The notes: generated by a model from the sequence alone, not told the origin. Positions 17,170-27,182 are shown, numbered from the stretch's first letter. The stretch is 64,000 nt of DNA from Pseudoalteromonas sp. N1230-9 (GCF_032716425.1 NZ_CP090419.1:1800001-1864000); one strand, 5' to 3'. Made by a program: numbers and translations.

Positions 17170-19140
17170 ATGGCGGAGTTAAACTTAGAGCAATTACAAA
17201 TTGAGTTAAAAGCATTTCATGGCATAAATGATAGCCACACTCTCAAAGCTCAACTTGAAAAAGTGCTTCTGCCATATTTTTCGTTTAAAGAGTTTTGCTT
17301 AATAAACTTTGAAGACTCAAAAGCTTCCCTCGAAATGCGCACAATAAAGTACATTGAATTTGATGAAGCTTTATTAAAATCCAAATTACAACACACACAG
17401 TCACAGTGGTTGCTTAATGAAGATAACTCGCTGTTTTATAGTAATGAATTTGTCAACAACCTAATTTTTCATGTTGAGATATCTGAGCATACAACTCAGT
17501 GCATGGTATTTTTTGACATAAAACAGCAAGTTAAATTTAATGAAAAATCACAAGCTGGCATCATGATTTTATTGCAACAAGTAGCGGTTCAACTAGCTGC
17601 GCAAACTCGGCTTAATCGGCAAAAGTTTCACTCAACCTCCTTATTAACGCGACTTGGCGAGTTATCTGAGTTATTTAGAGACTTTGCGAGTGAATGGTTT
17701 TGGCGTACTAATAAAGAAGGGCTATTTATTAATGTTTTAACTACAGAGAGTCACAGTAACTTATACAAACGCCACTTTTTACATAAAAATTTTGCTTCCA
17801 TCATCACTGAACAAGAACAAAGCCAGTTAAAAAAATGGTCTCATTTTAAGCACTTAATCGCTGATCATGCTGAGTTTTTAGATTTTGAATTTGAAGTTAA
17901 CTCGTCTCCACCTGCATGGGTGTCGTTTAGTGGTAAACCACAATTTGATTCAAGTGGAAAATTTAGGGGGTATTTGGGCATAGCTAAAGACATCACTGTA
18001 AGTAAAGATCGTGAACAAGCACTGCAACAAGCCAAAGAAAAGGCTGAAGAAGCAAGCCTTGCTAAATCTCAATTTCTAACTGTAATGTCGCATGAGATAA
18101 GAACCCCAATGAACGCAATCGTTGGTATGCTTGAATTACTTGCTGATTCCGAACTAAGTGATAAACAAAATCGCTGGCTTGATTATGCTAATTCGAGCGC
18201 AGACCTGTTGCTAGATTTAATTAGTGATGTACTGGATTTTTCTAAAATTGAAAGCGGCTCGATGGAGCTCGATATAAAAGCCACTGACGTAAATGCACTC
18301 GTTAAAAATATAACTTCACAATTTCAAGAAACAACACAGAATTCAAAAGTGGTGTTTTCAACTGAGTTAAAAGAAGGGTTACCAGATAAGATCAATATAG
18401 ATGGAGTGCGAGTGGGTCAAATATTATTTAATATTTTAGACAACGCAATCAAGTTTACAGAAATTGGCACAGTAAATTTTATTGCTGATTTTAGCGATAC
18501 ACATCTATTGTTTGAAGTAGCTGATACAGGCCAAGGTATACCATCCTCTCAAATTGAGTCTATTTATGATGCTTTTAAGCAACACGACTATGGAGTAAAC
18601 AGACAAATCGAAGGTATTGGCTTAGGCCTTAGTATCACCAAAAGTCTTGTTGATTTAATGAAAGGGGAAATTAAAGTCACAAGTAAAGTTAATATTGGTA
18701 CTAAATTTACTATCTGTATTCCCTATACAATAGTGACAAATGATAAACAAACTGTAGAAAATGACCAACCGCTTGAACCAATGACAATTCTCGTCACTGA
18801 AGACAATAAAACTAACCAAGTCTTGATTAAAGCTTTTCTAGAGAAGTTAAATCATCACGTAACGCTTGCAGACAATGGTCAACAAGCTATCGATAAAATT
18901 CAACTTAAGCATTACGATCTAGTGCTTATGGATATGATGATGCCAGTGATGGATGGTATAACAGCAACGAAGTATATTCGTAATGAGCTAAACATGGCGC
19001 TGCCAATCCTTGCACTAACAGCTAATGCTTCATACCAAGATAAAGCAACATGTATTGAAGCAGGTATGAACAAAGTGCTGACAAAACCAATTCGTTTTCA
19101 CGATCTAAATCGCGCCTTACGGATTTTATTCAGCCAATGA
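17170..19140 (+). CDS. Cytoplasmic hybrid histidine kinase (HK-REC), candidate SypF equivalent
   Basis: A 656-residue soluble sensor kinase. Residues about 1-150 resemble a GAF-like sensory domain and 165-285 a PAS domain (WRTNKEGLF...YLGIAKDIT). HisKA follows with His308 (MSHEIRTPMN), then HATPase (N box NILDNAIKF, GQGIPSSQ, GIGLGLSI) and a receiver with Asp588 (LVLMDMMMPVMDG). No transmembrane helix and no Hpt domain are visible. ATG 17170 is preferred to 17164 because the AGGA site is 6 bases upstream of it. As nearest kinase to the Hpt gene and syp regulators, it probably feeds that relay. The signal is unknown. Confidence 0.85.
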   Translation: MAELNLEQLQIELKAFHGINDSHTLKAQLEKVLLPYFSFKEFCLINFEDSKASLEMRTIKYIEFDEALLKSKLQHTQSQWLLNEDNSLFYSNEFVNNLIFHVEISEHTTQCMVFFDIKQQVKFNEKSQAGIMILLQQVAVQLAAQTRLNRQKFHSTSLLTRLGELSELFRDFASEWFWRTNKEGLFINVLTTESHSNLYKRHFLHKNFASIITEQEQSQLKKWSHFKHLIADHAEFLDFEFEVNSSPPAWVSFSGKPQFDSSGKFRGYLGIAKDITVSKDREQALQQAKEKAEEASLAKSQFLTVMSHEIRTPMNAIVGMLELLADSELSDKQNRWLDYANSSADLLLDLISDVLDFSKIESGSMELDIKATDVNALVKNITSQFQETTQNSKVVFSTELKEGLPDKINIDGVRVGQILFNILDNAIKFTEIGTVNFIADFSDTHLLFEVADTGQGIPSSQIESIYDAFKQHDYGVNRQIEGIGLGLSITKSLVDLMKGEIKVTSKVNIGTKFTICIPYTIVTNDKQTVENDQPLEPMTILVTEDNKTNQVLIKAFLEKLNHHVTLADNGQQAIDKIQLKHYDLVLMDMMMPVMDGITATKYIRNELNMALPILALTANASYQDKATCIEAGMNKVLTKPIRFHDLNRALRILFSQ

Positions 19141-19141
19141 A

Positions 19142-19164
19142 AAGGCCCCAATTGGGGCTTCTTC
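19142..19164. terminator. Bidirectional terminator between convergent genes
   Basis: GCCCC-AATT-GGGGC (19145-19158) lies immediately after the hybrid kinase stop. On the minus strand it is followed by TTTT and on the plus strand by TTCTTC, so it can serve both convergent transcripts. Confidence 0.6.
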
Positions 19165-19190
19165 ACACGAAAACCTGCACGTATATAAAT

Positions 19191-20513
19191 CTACAAAACC
19201 ATAGCCGCAACCCAGCCTGCAATAAGTAGCGGAATATTAAAGTGGATAAAAGTAGGTACCACAGAATCCCAAATATGGTCGTGTTGACCATCCGCGTTTA
19301 GGCCTGATGTTGGGCCAAGTGTTGAGTCTGAGGCAGGGGAGCCTGCATCACCTAAAGCGCCCGCGGTACCAACCAATGCAGCAGTTGCCATAACCGAAAA
19401 ATTAAGTTCCATACAAAGTGGTACAAATAGGGTGGCTATAATTGGCACTGTTGAAAACGAGCTACCAATGCCCATAGTGATTAATAACCCTACGAGTAAA
19501 ATTAATGCTGCGGCAAGAGGCTTGTTACCTTCAATTAACCCTGCGGCAGAGGTAACTAATGTAGCGACATCACCCGTTGCTTTCATCACCGAAGCAAAGC
19601 CCTGTGCTGAAATCATAATAAAACCAATCATCGCCATCATAGCAATGCCTTTACTGAATACATCGCCGTTTTGCTCAAGCTTAACAACACCAAACAAGGT
19701 AAATATCGCTACACCAACAAGGCCGCCTAAGATCATAGAGCCACTAATATTTTGTGCGATTAAAGAGCAAAGTACGGCAGCAATACCAACAGCTAACACC
19801 TTTTTAGGCTGCTCTATCACAACCTCTTGTTGTTGCTCTGTTAGGCTATGAGACTCATAACTACGGCGTTTTCGATAGCTGATAAATACCGCAACCAATA
19901 AACCAAATAACATCCCAATAGCTGGAATGATCATTGCAATTGGTACTTGTGTATTAACAATCTCTAAGCCATTTTCAGTGAGGTTTTTGTGCAAAATGGA
20001 ATATAAGTAAATGCCACCAAAACCATAGGGTAGCACCATATAAGAGGTGGCTAAGCCGAAGGTTAAGATACACGCAATGGCACGCCTATCAAGACGTAAC
20101 TTGTTAAACACAACAAGTAAAGGCGGAATTAGAATTGGGATAAAAGCAATATGTACGGGTATCAAATTTTGCGATGAAATCGCACAGAGTAAAATAATAC
20201 TTAATATAAGATAACTAAGCGTAGTTTCGCCTCTATGGCTATTCTCGTTTACTTGCTTAAGTAACTTAGACGCTAAAATACGTGTTAAACCTGACTTAGA
20301 AATAGCCACCGCAAACGCACCTAACATCGCATAGCTCAGTGCTATTTCTGCGCCACCCGATAAGCCATCATTGAATGCATTAACAGTTTCAGTTAAACCA
20401 AGGCCTGCGGTTAAGCCCGCAACAATAGCACTTACTGTCATCGCGACAATGACATTAATTCGACAAAGCGTTAAAACCAGCATCAACATAACGCCGACAA
20501 TTACTGCATTCAT
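19191..20513 (-). CDS. Na+/H+ antiporter family protein (YuiF/NhaC-like)
   Basis: A 440-residue carrier with 11-12 hydrophobic segments of the ion-transporter superfamily. Recognisable parts are the N-terminal [32 protein letters not shown], and [20 protein letters not shown] near the C-terminus, typical of the Bacillus YuiF-like Na_H_antiporter family. It probably exchanges Na+ for H+, or an amino acid, across the inner membrane. It is the last gene of the operon beginning at 24724, starting 8 bases after the transglutaminase gene. A functional link with the upstream genes is not evident. Confidence 0.75.
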   Translation of the reverse strand: MNAVIVGVMLMLVLTLCRINVIVAMTVSAIVAGLTAGLGLTETVNAFNDGLSGGAEIALSYAMLGAFAVAISKSGLTRILASKLLKQVNENSHRGETTLSYLILSIILLCAISSQNLIPVHIAFIPILIPPLLVVFNKLRLDRRAIACILTFGLATSYMVLPYGFGGIYLYSILHKNLTENGLEIVNTQVPIAMIIPAIGMLFGLLVAVFISYRKRRSYESHSLTEQQQEVVIEQPKKVLAVGIAAVLCSLIAQNISGSMILGGLVGVAIFTLFGVVKLEQNGDVFSKGIAMMAMIGFIMISAQGFASVMKATGDVATLVTSAAGLIEGNKPLAAALILLVGLLITMGIGSSFSTVPIIATLFVPLCMELNFSVMATAALVGTAGALGDAGSPASDSTLGPTSGLNADGQHDHIWDSVVPTFIHFNIPLLIAGWVAAMVL

Positions 20514-20521
20514 ATTGTTCT

Positions 20522-22462
20522 CTATTTGGCTGTTTTGAGAGAGTTTAACAGAACTCGCACACGGTTTTTGCGATTTTGAGTATATGATTGTTGTTGATAG
20601 CGTACTTCGACGATTATTTGCTCAAATTCGTTTAAATAAGGCTTTGAACTTGGTATCTGCTGTTTGATCAAAGCGATATTTTGTAGTGGTGTGTTGGTAT
20701 CAAGAGGCGAGTGGCCTTGCTTTTTAGCCCACTGATAAAGCTTAGTGATGTCATCAACCAATGGATCGCTACTTCGAACTGGGCGCTTACTATATAAAAA
20801 ATAGCCAGTAAAGCTCAGTAATAAAGTACCTAACACAACTAATGGCGTAAGCCATGCTGACTTATTACCAAACAGTGAGTCAAATAAACTTTGCTGTGAT
20901 TCTTGGTCAAACGTAAGCACCCAGTTAGTCCATTTATAGTCGAGCTCTTCAAGCTGAATTCTAAGCCAGTTTATTGCTTTAAAATGGCTCCAGCGCTTTA
21001 GACCAAAGTTAAGATTGTCGTTAAAGCTTTCGTTTAAATCCCCCAGTTGTGATAACGAACCATTTAAACGCTCTGGGGCAACAACAGCGGTGGCATCGAA
21101 TATGTGCCATTTTTGGTCGAAGAACACCTCAACCCACGCATGCGCATCATACTGGTAAATGTTAAGCGTAGCGGCTTTAGTTTGTTCTCCTCCTAAATAA
21201 CCCGACACAACACGGGCAGGGTAACCAGCGACACGAAACATAAATGCAGCCGTGCTGGCATAGTGGCCACAAAAACCACGTTTGGTATCAAACACAAACT
21301 GGTCTAACGTATTATCACCATACATTGGCGTAGGTGTTAATGTGTAAGCAAACTGCTGCTGATTAAAGTAATTAAGTAATGCGTTAAAGTAACCTTGCGC
21401 ATTTTCATGCTTAGCAGCCAACTCTTTTGCCAATGCTGTTGTTTGTGGATTGGTTGTTTTCGGTAAGCGAGTGTATAAGCGTTTTTCAAAGCCATTCAGA
21501 CTCAGCGTAGCCTCACTACTGATTACCGCGTATTTAATGTTTTTGTTTAAGTTACCTTTGCGTTTTAACAAGCCATTGTAAGTAGCGTGCACATCTGAAT
21601 TAGTACTGTGTGCAAAGCCAAGGGCAAATAGCCAACTTGAAGATGAGGGCTCTGCAATAACCTGATAATTAACGCTATTACTTTGAGTAATTGTACGGCG
21701 AATTGGGTTAAATTGTTGAGACTTCAAAATGTCCGATATTAACCAGTCACTACCATTAAACTCATCATGAATAAGGCTTCGCCAGTAATAGGGGGCTTGT
21801 ATGGCTTGCCCTGGCTGTTGTTCTACCCGAAATACTAGGTCATCTGACTCAGCTAATTTCGCAATAGAAAAGGGGTTAACTTGCTCTGATAAACCCGTTT
21901 TCGCGAGCTTTGGCCCCGGTAGCTGCCAAAACGCCGGTATTTTAGGTAAAAACAAAATCAAAAATGCTGCTATTGGTAAGGCCAGTAATATGGTTTTAAA
22001 ACTTTGTTTGTTAGCGGCCTTAAAGCTTTGCGGGCTAGTTAAATAGCCAAGTACCGCAAAGTTAACAATATAAAGTACACTGACTACCAAGGTTTCAAAT
22101 AACCCTTGATGGAATAAATACACCGTTGAAAGGTTAAAAAACACCAGTAAACACACAGTTTGATACTGTTTAACGGTTTTCGCTTGTAACAATTTAAAGT
22201 TGCTAGCAAGTAGCATCATGGATACAAACAACTTTACCGTATCGCTCACACCAACCAGAACAAATAAAGCAATTAAGCTAACTGCAGCCAAAATATTTGC
22301 CACCAATCCATTTAGTTTTTTATAAAACTTACCTAAAAACAGGTTTAAAAAGCTTAAGCCTGCCAATATGACTAAAAATGGAGTAGGTACTTCAGTAAAC
22401 AAAAAACCACTGATAACAATAAACAGCAGTGATAAAACAGTATTTATAAGCGGCGTATTCAT
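20522..22462 (-). CDS. tgpA: TgpA-like membrane transglutaminase (DUF3488-transglutaminase-DUF4129)
   Basis: A 646-residue protein with an N-terminal bundle of six or so membrane helices (about 1-190), a periplasmic transglutaminase-like core, one more helix (about 550) and a cytoplasmic DUF4129 tail. The papain-like triad is intact: Cys in [10 protein letters not shown], His in [10 protein letters not shown], Asp in [10 protein letters not shown]. Pseudomonas TgpA is an essential protein of this build. It starts 2 bases after the DUF58 gene in the order MoxR, DUF58, TgpA, which is conserved across many proteobacteria. The substrate is unknown; a role in envelope integrity is likely. Confidence 0.88.
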   Translation of the reverse strand: MNTPLINTVLSLLFIVISGFLFTEVPTPFLVILAGLSFLNLFLGKFYKKLNGLVANILAAVSLIALFVLVGVSDTVKLFVSMMLLASNFKLLQAKTVKQYQTVCLLVFFNLSTVYLFHQGLFETLVVSVLYIVNFAVLGYLTSPQSFKAANKQSFKTILLALPIAAFLILFLPKIPAFWQLPGPKLAKTGLSEQVNPFSIAKLAESDDLVFRVEQQPGQAIQAPYYWRSLIHDEFNGSDWLISDILKSQQFNPIRRTITQSNSVNYQVIAEPSSSSWLFALGFAHSTNSDVHATYNGLLKRKGNLNKNIKYAVISSEATLSLNGFEKRLYTRLPKTTNPQTTALAKELAAKHENAQGYFNALLNYFNQQQFAYTLTPTPMYGDNTLDQFVFDTKRGFCGHYASTAAFMFRVAGYPARVVSGYLGGEQTKAATLNIYQYDAHAWVEVFFDQKWHIFDATAVVAPERLNGSLSQLGDLNESFNDNLNFGLKRWSHFKAINWLRIQLEELDYKWTNWVLTFDQESQQSLFDSLFGNKSAWLTPLVVLGTLLLSFTGYFLYSKRPVRSSDPLVDDITKLYQWAKKQGHSPLDTNTPLQNIALIKQQIPSSKPYLNEFEQIIVEVRYQQQSYTQNRKNRVRVLLNSLKTAK

Positions 22463-22464
22463 AA

Positions 22465-23424
22465 TTAAAACTCCGCTAATGCTTGCAGGCAGGCTTTTTG
22501 ATGATTGATCCCTTGGCCTTTAGCAATGTATTTCTTGGGCAAGGTTAACGAAAAAGCCATGTGTTGATCGGTTAATTGGTTTACCAAAAAGCATAATTGG
22601 CTTAAACGTTGTTCGTTATTGCCAGTTATCATATTGAAATTAAGCGCTAATTCCTGTGATGCATCACTGGTAAACTCTTTCGTTAATAGCTGCTGAGTTT
22701 TAGCGTAGTGTTTCCACGATACCTTATTAAGCGCTGTACCTTGCACAAAAGGGGTAAGTTGATGAAAGTCATCATTACCCGCTTTAACTTGTGCGTTATC
22801 GCCGTCGTGTTCGTCATTGTCATGGAGCTGAGTATCAAGCTTTTCAGAAGCGATAGGCTGTGGGTAAACATACACCGTTTCTGTTGGCTCTATGTAACTC
22901 CACACAGACACTAAACCAAATGGAAAGTGACTAATAATTTTAACTCTATCAAAGTCATAAGCACCACGTTCACTGTATTTAAGTGCTATTTCAACGGTCT
23001 TTTTCTCTTTATTTTGTAGTGACACAGTTTCAGATTCAAGGTTTTCATTAACTAGTTTTATAAGTTCACAGTGTGATTGTGCTTGTACTTGAAAGCGCGC
23101 AAAAGGGGCTTCTGGCGCATAACTTCCATTAACTGACTGGTATTTAACTGATAACCCCCTTACATTTTTATAGCCGGTGAGTATCGCAAACAGCAAAACA
23201 ACCACCATTAAATACGCCATGGCTAAAATCAGGTTGTTTTGATAGTTAATGCCCATTACAAAATTAAGTAGTGCAATCAGTAAAAACTGCCCACCGAGTT
23301 TTGAGGGTAATACATAAATCGTTTTATGTTGAAGCTCAATTTCGTTAGATTTATGCTTGTTTTTTAATAACTTATTAAAAACCGATTGACGAAATTGATT
23401 AACAAAAGCAGGGCGCTTAAACAT
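22465..23424 (-). CDS. DUF58-domain protein of the MoxR operon
   Basis: A 319-residue protein with two adjacent N-terminal membrane helices (about 45-85) and a cytoplasmic DUF58 region (YSERGAYDFDRVKIISHFPFGL..., QLTPFVQGTALNKVSWKHYAKTQ). DUF58 proteins resemble von Willebrand A domain proteins and usually partner a MoxR AAA+ ATPase encoded next door. It sits 3 bases after moxR and 2 before tgpA. The partnership is known of the family; the client here is unknown. Confidence 0.85.
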   Translation of the reverse strand: MFKRPAFVNQFRQSVFNKLLKNKHKSNEIELQHKTIYVLPSKLGGQFLLIALLNFVMGINYQNNLILAMAYLMVVVLLFAILTGYKNVRGLSVKYQSVNGSYAPEAPFARFQVQAQSHCELIKLVNENLESETVSLQNKEKKTVEIALKYSERGAYDFDRVKIISHFPFGLVSVWSYIEPTETVYVYPQPIASEKLDTQLHDNDEHDGDNAQVKAGNDDFHQLTPFVQGTALNKVSWKHYAKTQQLLTKEFTSDASQELALNFNMITGNNEQRLSQLCFLVNQLTDQHMAFSLTLPKKYIAKGQGINHQKACLQALAEF

Positions 23425-23427
23425 GTT

Positions 23428-24321
23428 TTATAAGCTTACAGGCACATGTTTTAGCGCATAGCCGCTATCACCTGCGTTTAAGCCAAGCCTGTGGTCAGTC
23501 ACACTTGGAAAAACCGCTTGTACGTCTTCAGGCATCACAAAATCACGACCTTCAATATACGCCCATGACTTTGCAGCGCGGGCAAGCGCAATACTGGCTC
23601 TTGGAGATAGTGGGTTTACAAAATGATTATCTTGGCGAGTATACGCAACGAGCTCAAGGATATAATCAACCACTGCGTTGCTTATCGTTACAGTGTTTAT
23701 TTCTTTTTGAATAACAGTAAGTTGCTCAGGGTTTATGCGAACAGGCAAGTCATCATAATTACGATTATTTAAACCTAAAATGAGGTTTTTCTCAGCGTGT
23801 TTATCAGGAAAACCTAAACTAATACGCATGAAAAAGCGGTCTAATTGTGATTCTGGTAACGGATAAGTGCCAGATTGATGCACAGGGTTTTGCGTAGCAA
23901 TCACAAAAAATGGTGATGGTAGGGCGTGTTTAACCGAATCTACCGTTACTTGTTTTTCTTCCATTGCTTCTAACAGTGCACTTTGTGTTTTAGGACCTGC
24001 ACGGTTAATTTCATCGCCTAAAACAACTTGGCTAAATACAGGACCTTGATGAAATGAAAAACTATGTTCTTTAGCATCAAAGATGTTAGTACCAAGAATG
24101 TCAGAAGGTAATAAGTCACTGGTAAATTGTATACGTTGATACGACAAGCCAAGCACTGCGGCAAGTGCATGAGATAACGTGGTTTTTCCCATGCCTGGTA
24201 AATCTTCAATTAACAGGTGGCCTTCACTAAATAAACACGTAAGGGAGAGTTTGATTTGTTGTTGCTTACCAAAAATAACCGTTGATAGGTCATCTATAAT
24301 GAGTTGGATTGTCGAATTCAT
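23428..24321 (-). CDS. MoxR-family AAA+ ATPase
   Basis: A 297-residue ATPase. It has Walker A GMGKTTLSHALA (near residue 44), Walker B and sensor region VVLGDEINRAGPKTQSALLEAMEEKQV, sensor 1 FVIATQNPVHQSGTYPLPESQLDRF, and a C-terminal AAA lid with SPRASIALARAAKSWA. MoxR proteins act as chaperones that assemble or activate enzyme complexes, usually with DUF58/VWA partners, as the next gene suggests. It lies 7 bases after the response regulator gene. All nucleotide-binding residues look intact. Confidence 0.9.
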   Translation of the reverse strand: MNSTIQLIIDDLSTVIFGKQQQIKLSLTCLFSEGHLLIEDLPGMGKTTLSHALAAVLGLSYQRIQFTSDLLPSDILGTNIFDAKEHSFSFHQGPVFSQVVLGDEINRAGPKTQSALLEAMEEKQVTVDSVKHALPSPFFVIATQNPVHQSGTYPLPESQLDRFFMRISLGFPDKHAEKNLILGLNNRNYDDLPVRINPEQLTVIQKEINTVTISNAVVDYILELVAYTRQDNHFVNPLSPRASIALARAAKSWAYIEGRDFVMPEDVQAVFPSVTDHRLGLNAGDSGYALKHVPVSL

Positions 24322-24328
24322 AAACTAC

Positions 24329-24724
24329 TTAATTTGTTATGGTTTCCATCAATTCTAGACGTTTCATAACAGAGTCGACTTTTTTTGCGTTGAATGGTTT
24401 GGCGATAAAACCTTTAGCACCAAGTTCCCAAGTGTTTTGAACATTCTCAAGACTGTTATGGCCAGAGCACATAACAACATGTGTATGTGGATGATGGTCG
24501 TTTAAGTATTCAAGAATTTCCGTACCATCAGTATTGGGTAGCTCAATATCTAGAAAGATAACGTTCGGTGACTTTTCTTCGATAACAGTTTTAGCTGATT
24601 CAAAGTCTCGACTTTCTAAAATATCTTCAAAGCCAAGACCAGTCAAAATTTGGTTTAGATAATCTCTGATGTCTTGCATATCATCAATTATCAAAATAGG
24701 TTCTAACGGCTTCACAAATTCCAT
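24329..24724 (-). CDS. Single-domain response regulator (REC only)
   Basis: A 131-residue CheY-like receiver without an output domain. The acidic pocket is Asp14-Asp15, the phospho-acceptor Asp59 (VIFLDIELPNTDG), the conserved Ser/Thr position is in VVMCSGH, and the lysine is in GFIAKPF. It begins the operon containing moxR, DUF58 and tgpA, so phosphorylation may control that membrane module by protein contact. No cognate kinase is adjacent. The start has no strong Shine-Dalgarno, but ATG 24724 gives the usual receiver length. Confidence 0.85.
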   Translation of the reverse strand: MEFVKPLEPILIIDDMQDIRDYLNQILTGLGFEDILESRDFESAKTVIEEKSPNVIFLDIELPNTDGTEILEYLNDHHPHTHVVMCSGHNSLENVQNTWELGAKGFIAKPFNAKKVDSVMKRLELMETITN

Positions 24725-25024
24725 ATTGTTACATCTTATCGTTACATCTCAAGTTGATAGTTTTAATATAAGTCATGAGATAAGTAAGCTCAAGAAACAG
24801 ACACTAATAAAATGAATAATATGATAAAATACCCCCTTAATGTCCGATACCGTCTAGTATTGGACTTAGTATGTACAGAGGATAGGTATGTCTATGTATA
24901 GATACTTAACTTCCTATAATTTATATTATGTTAAATTAACTAAAATAATTAAAAGTGGGAATTAGAATTGCTAGCTTACCCACTTTATTTTCAGTTTAAG
25001 TCAGTATTTACAGCTGAATGAAAC
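24725..25024. other. Intergenic stretch of 300 bases before the accessory patch
   Basis: No coding frame is supported here. It should contain the promoter of the response-regulator operon (minus strand). A 9-base stem (GTCCGATAC / GTATTGGAC, 24842-24865) has a 6-base loop but no T-run. The terminator of the HNH gene lies at 24952-24986. The sequence is strongly AT-rich, like the two genes that follow. Confidence 0.5.
24952..24986 (-). terminator. Terminator of the HNH nuclease gene
   Basis: On the minus strand AAAGTGGG and CCCACTTT form an 8-base perfect stem around a 19-base loop, followed by TTAATTATTTT. It begins 38 bases after the HNH stop codon. Confidence 0.5.
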
Positions 25025-25972
25025 CTAATCAACAGGCCAAAATATAACTTTGCCAAACATGTCGTTATTCCGCTTATTTAATTGATCTTTTAATAGCTCA
25101 ATAAATTTATTCTCGGAAATGCCTAAGGCACTATGATTAATATTTGAAATATTTAATTCAGAACCATCAAGATTTTTATAGCTATCCATTTCATTTAACT
25201 GTTCATTATTCACCAACACTTTAAAGTCAGAATCTATAATGATATCCCCTGAATCATAGAGACCATGGATGTCTCTTCTCAATAGCAAGCAATTCCATGG
25301 GTGAAAAGACTCATCAAGTATTGAAGTCTTGTGATGTACTATATGTGCTGCCTCTAAAGCAGATTTCGGTGCATCACCTGTTATAATACATTTTCTGCCG
25401 TATACACGAAATGCATTCAATCTAAACTTTCCTTGAGCATCACTATCACGCGCCGAAGACGTATTCTGTTTATTTGGCTTAGCATCTATGAGACTACACT
25501 TTAACTGTAGGTTAAAGATAAATGTTTCTGAACGCTGTTCAGGTTTTGGTAATCTGGATTTATAGTAACCCTTAGCACGAACCCCATTTATTATTTCACG
25601 ATGATAAGCTATGGAAAGTGGCTTAGCCCTTTCGACTTGCATGTCAGTAAGCTTTTCTTTAACTGACTTTATTCCTGCAACATAAAACCTTGGATGCTTA
25701 CTTTGAAAGTTAAGGGTGAAAATTGCAAAGCCTTTATTCGGCTTGAATCTACCAAACTCTAATCTGGTGTTATTTTCCCTTGTCCAAATATCTAGCGCTC
25801 CAATCTGCTCATGCAAAGTTTTAACAAGCCATTTAATAAATTCCATAGTGTTTTCACTGACGCCACCAACACTTCCCTGAACACAGAATAGTACTAATGC
25901 TTCTTCAACTTCTTTAAGTCGCGATGGAAAATCACTTCCAACTTTAACAAGTAATCTTTCACTATTTTGCAT
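25025..25972 (-). CDS. HNH endonuclease domain protein
   Basis: A 315-residue protein with a C-terminal HNH_2-type nuclease: KCIITG, then LEAAHIVHH, HPWNCLLLRRDIHGLYDSGDIIID. The histidines, asparagine and final His match the beta-beta-alpha-metal fold of family members (AAHI...NGLLL...LHxxFD). The N-terminal ~200 residues are not recognised and may bind DNA or sense a signal; TFIFNLQLKCS and an RLPKPEQRSE segment are visible. ATG 25972 is preferred to 25978, as AAAGGG lies 6 bases before it. It is a lone nuclease with no methylase nearby, set in AT-rich DNA. A defence role is possible but unproven. Confidence 0.75.
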   Translation of the reverse strand: MQNSERLLVKVGSDFPSRLKEVEEALVLFCVQGSVGGVSENTMEFIKWLVKTLHEQIGALDIWTRENNTRLEFGRFKPNKGFAIFTLNFQSKHPRFYVAGIKSVKEKLTDMQVERAKPLSIAYHREIINGVRAKGYYKSRLPKPEQRSETFIFNLQLKCSLIDAKPNKQNTSSARDSDAQGKFRLNAFRVYGRKCIITGDAPKSALEAAHIVHHKTSILDESFHPWNCLLLRRDIHGLYDSGDIIIDSDFKVLVNNEQLNEMDSYKNLDGSELNISNINHSALGISENKFIELLKDQLNKRNNDMFGKVIFWPVD

Positions 25973-26050
25973 CAACATCCCTTTTTAATTCTGAAGTTTT
26001 CAGCAATTTAAAAACTTAGCTAATTTAACATATATAATCAAAGCACTTAA

Positions 26051-26149
26051 GCTTATTATGCATACATTGCTCGAGAAGTGGTGGATGTTGTAGTAGCAAA
26101 CATTCAAAGTAATGGTGCAATTATTCGCTCTATAAATCGAGCTGCTTAG
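26051..26149 (+). pseudogene. Short coding-like remnant
   Basis: A 32-codon frame without ATG, GTG or TTG at its 5' end reads like protein (its core is VDVVVANIQSNGAIIRSI) and ends at TAG 26147, just ahead of the membrane protein gene. It may be the 3' end of a lost gene. The evidence is only its protein-like composition, and I do not recognise it. Confidence 0.2.
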
Positions 26150-26198
26150 TTGTTAAGTGATTGAGATTCGTGTAAAAAAGGAGTTTTTATACGGGGGA

Positions 26199-27086
26199 AT
26201 GCTTGTGAAGTATTTGATAGAATCATTAGGGAAAAATTTAGTTAGTTTAGTAGTGTTAATAGTTTTATTAGGGTGTTTAACTTTAGCAATTGTTTTTGAA
26301 AAACGTTTTAATTTTGAATATTCATGGCCTATGGATAAATGGATGAATTCCTTTATTTATTTAAATAACGCAATATCGCCCCTTCTTTTGTTAGCTTCAG
26401 TAATACTTTTATATCAAACTTGGCTTGGCTCTCGTGAAGCACTTAAAGTACAGAAGCGTGAATTAGAAGAAACTAAGAATGTGCTGAAAGAGCAAACTGA
26501 CACGCAGAACTTTGGTGTATTTAAAGATGCACTATTTGAAGTTACCGACTCAGTTGCATTAATGCTAGAAACAAAAGTGTTACTAAAAAGAACTGAGAGT
26601 GATGTACAACTTTTTATCGAAAAATCTTGGGGTTATAAAGTTAATCAGGAGTTATTGACGGATGATGAGAGGATTATGACTTTTAAAAGTTTTTTATGTC
26701 ATTACTTTGAAGTAATGAGTGTAAAACCTTTAGAAGAAGACTCACATACGGCAAGTTTTAAAAGACTTTTGATACCTGGTGAAACCTTTCCTTATATAGA
26801 GAAAGTTAAAACAATTGCTTTACTGTTTCACAAACAAAAATTAAATGTTCATTTCGACACTTTAGAAATCATTATTTTTCACCGTTTGGATATGTTCACT
26901 TGGTTATTGTTTGTTGAGATCGCATTTTATCTGTTTAAAACATCAAAAGAGGACGAGAAAAGTTCAGCAGAACTTGTCTTTGAAGCAATTGCTGGTTTAA
27001 CATGCAGACAGTTAAAAGAAATTAGTTGGATACATGCACTTTCAGATGAAGTACTTTTTGAGCTTCAAAAACGAAAACTAATATAA
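26199..27086 (+). CDS. Membrane protein of unknown function, AbiC-like layout
   Basis: About 295 residues. Two membrane helices near the N-terminus (VSLVVLIVLLGCLTLAIV and ISPLLLLASVILLYQTWL) are followed by a charged coiled coil (about 90-115) and a helical cytoplasmic domain with FGVFKDALFEVTDSVALML. This layout (two helices, coiled coil, then an F-rich helical domain) recalls the putAbiC phage-exclusion family, but I cannot show homology. The start is uncertain: ATG 26199 is used; GTG 26205 has a better-spaced GGGGGA site; the longest frame starts at GTG 26157. It is AT-rich and adjacent to the HNH gene. Confidence 0.6.
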   Translation: MLVKYLIESLGKNLVSLVVLIVLLGCLTLAIVFEKRFNFEYSWPMDKWMNSFIYLNNAISPLLLLASVILLYQTWLGSREALKVQKRELEETKNVLKEQTDTQNFGVFKDALFEVTDSVALMLETKVLLKRTESDVQLFIEKSWGYKVNQELLTDDERIMTFKSFLCHYFEVMSVKPLEEDSHTASFKRLLIPGETFPYIEKVKTIALLFHKQKLNVHFDTLEIIIFHRLDMFTWLLFVEIAFYLFKTSKEDEKSSAELVFEAIAGLTCRQLKEISWIHALSDEVLFELQKRKLI

Positions 27087-27182
27087 CTATGTAAACCCCT
27101 TTCCAGCCGAAAGCAAATTCCCTAAATTTACTCGTTACCAGCGTTTTACTTAAAGCCTGGTAACGATGGCAGTTCCACTTCC

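Noticed and set aside
24842..24865. Nine-base hairpin considered as a terminator
   Set aside because: No T-run follows on either strand and no gene ends nearby; it was kept only as a note on the intergenic region.
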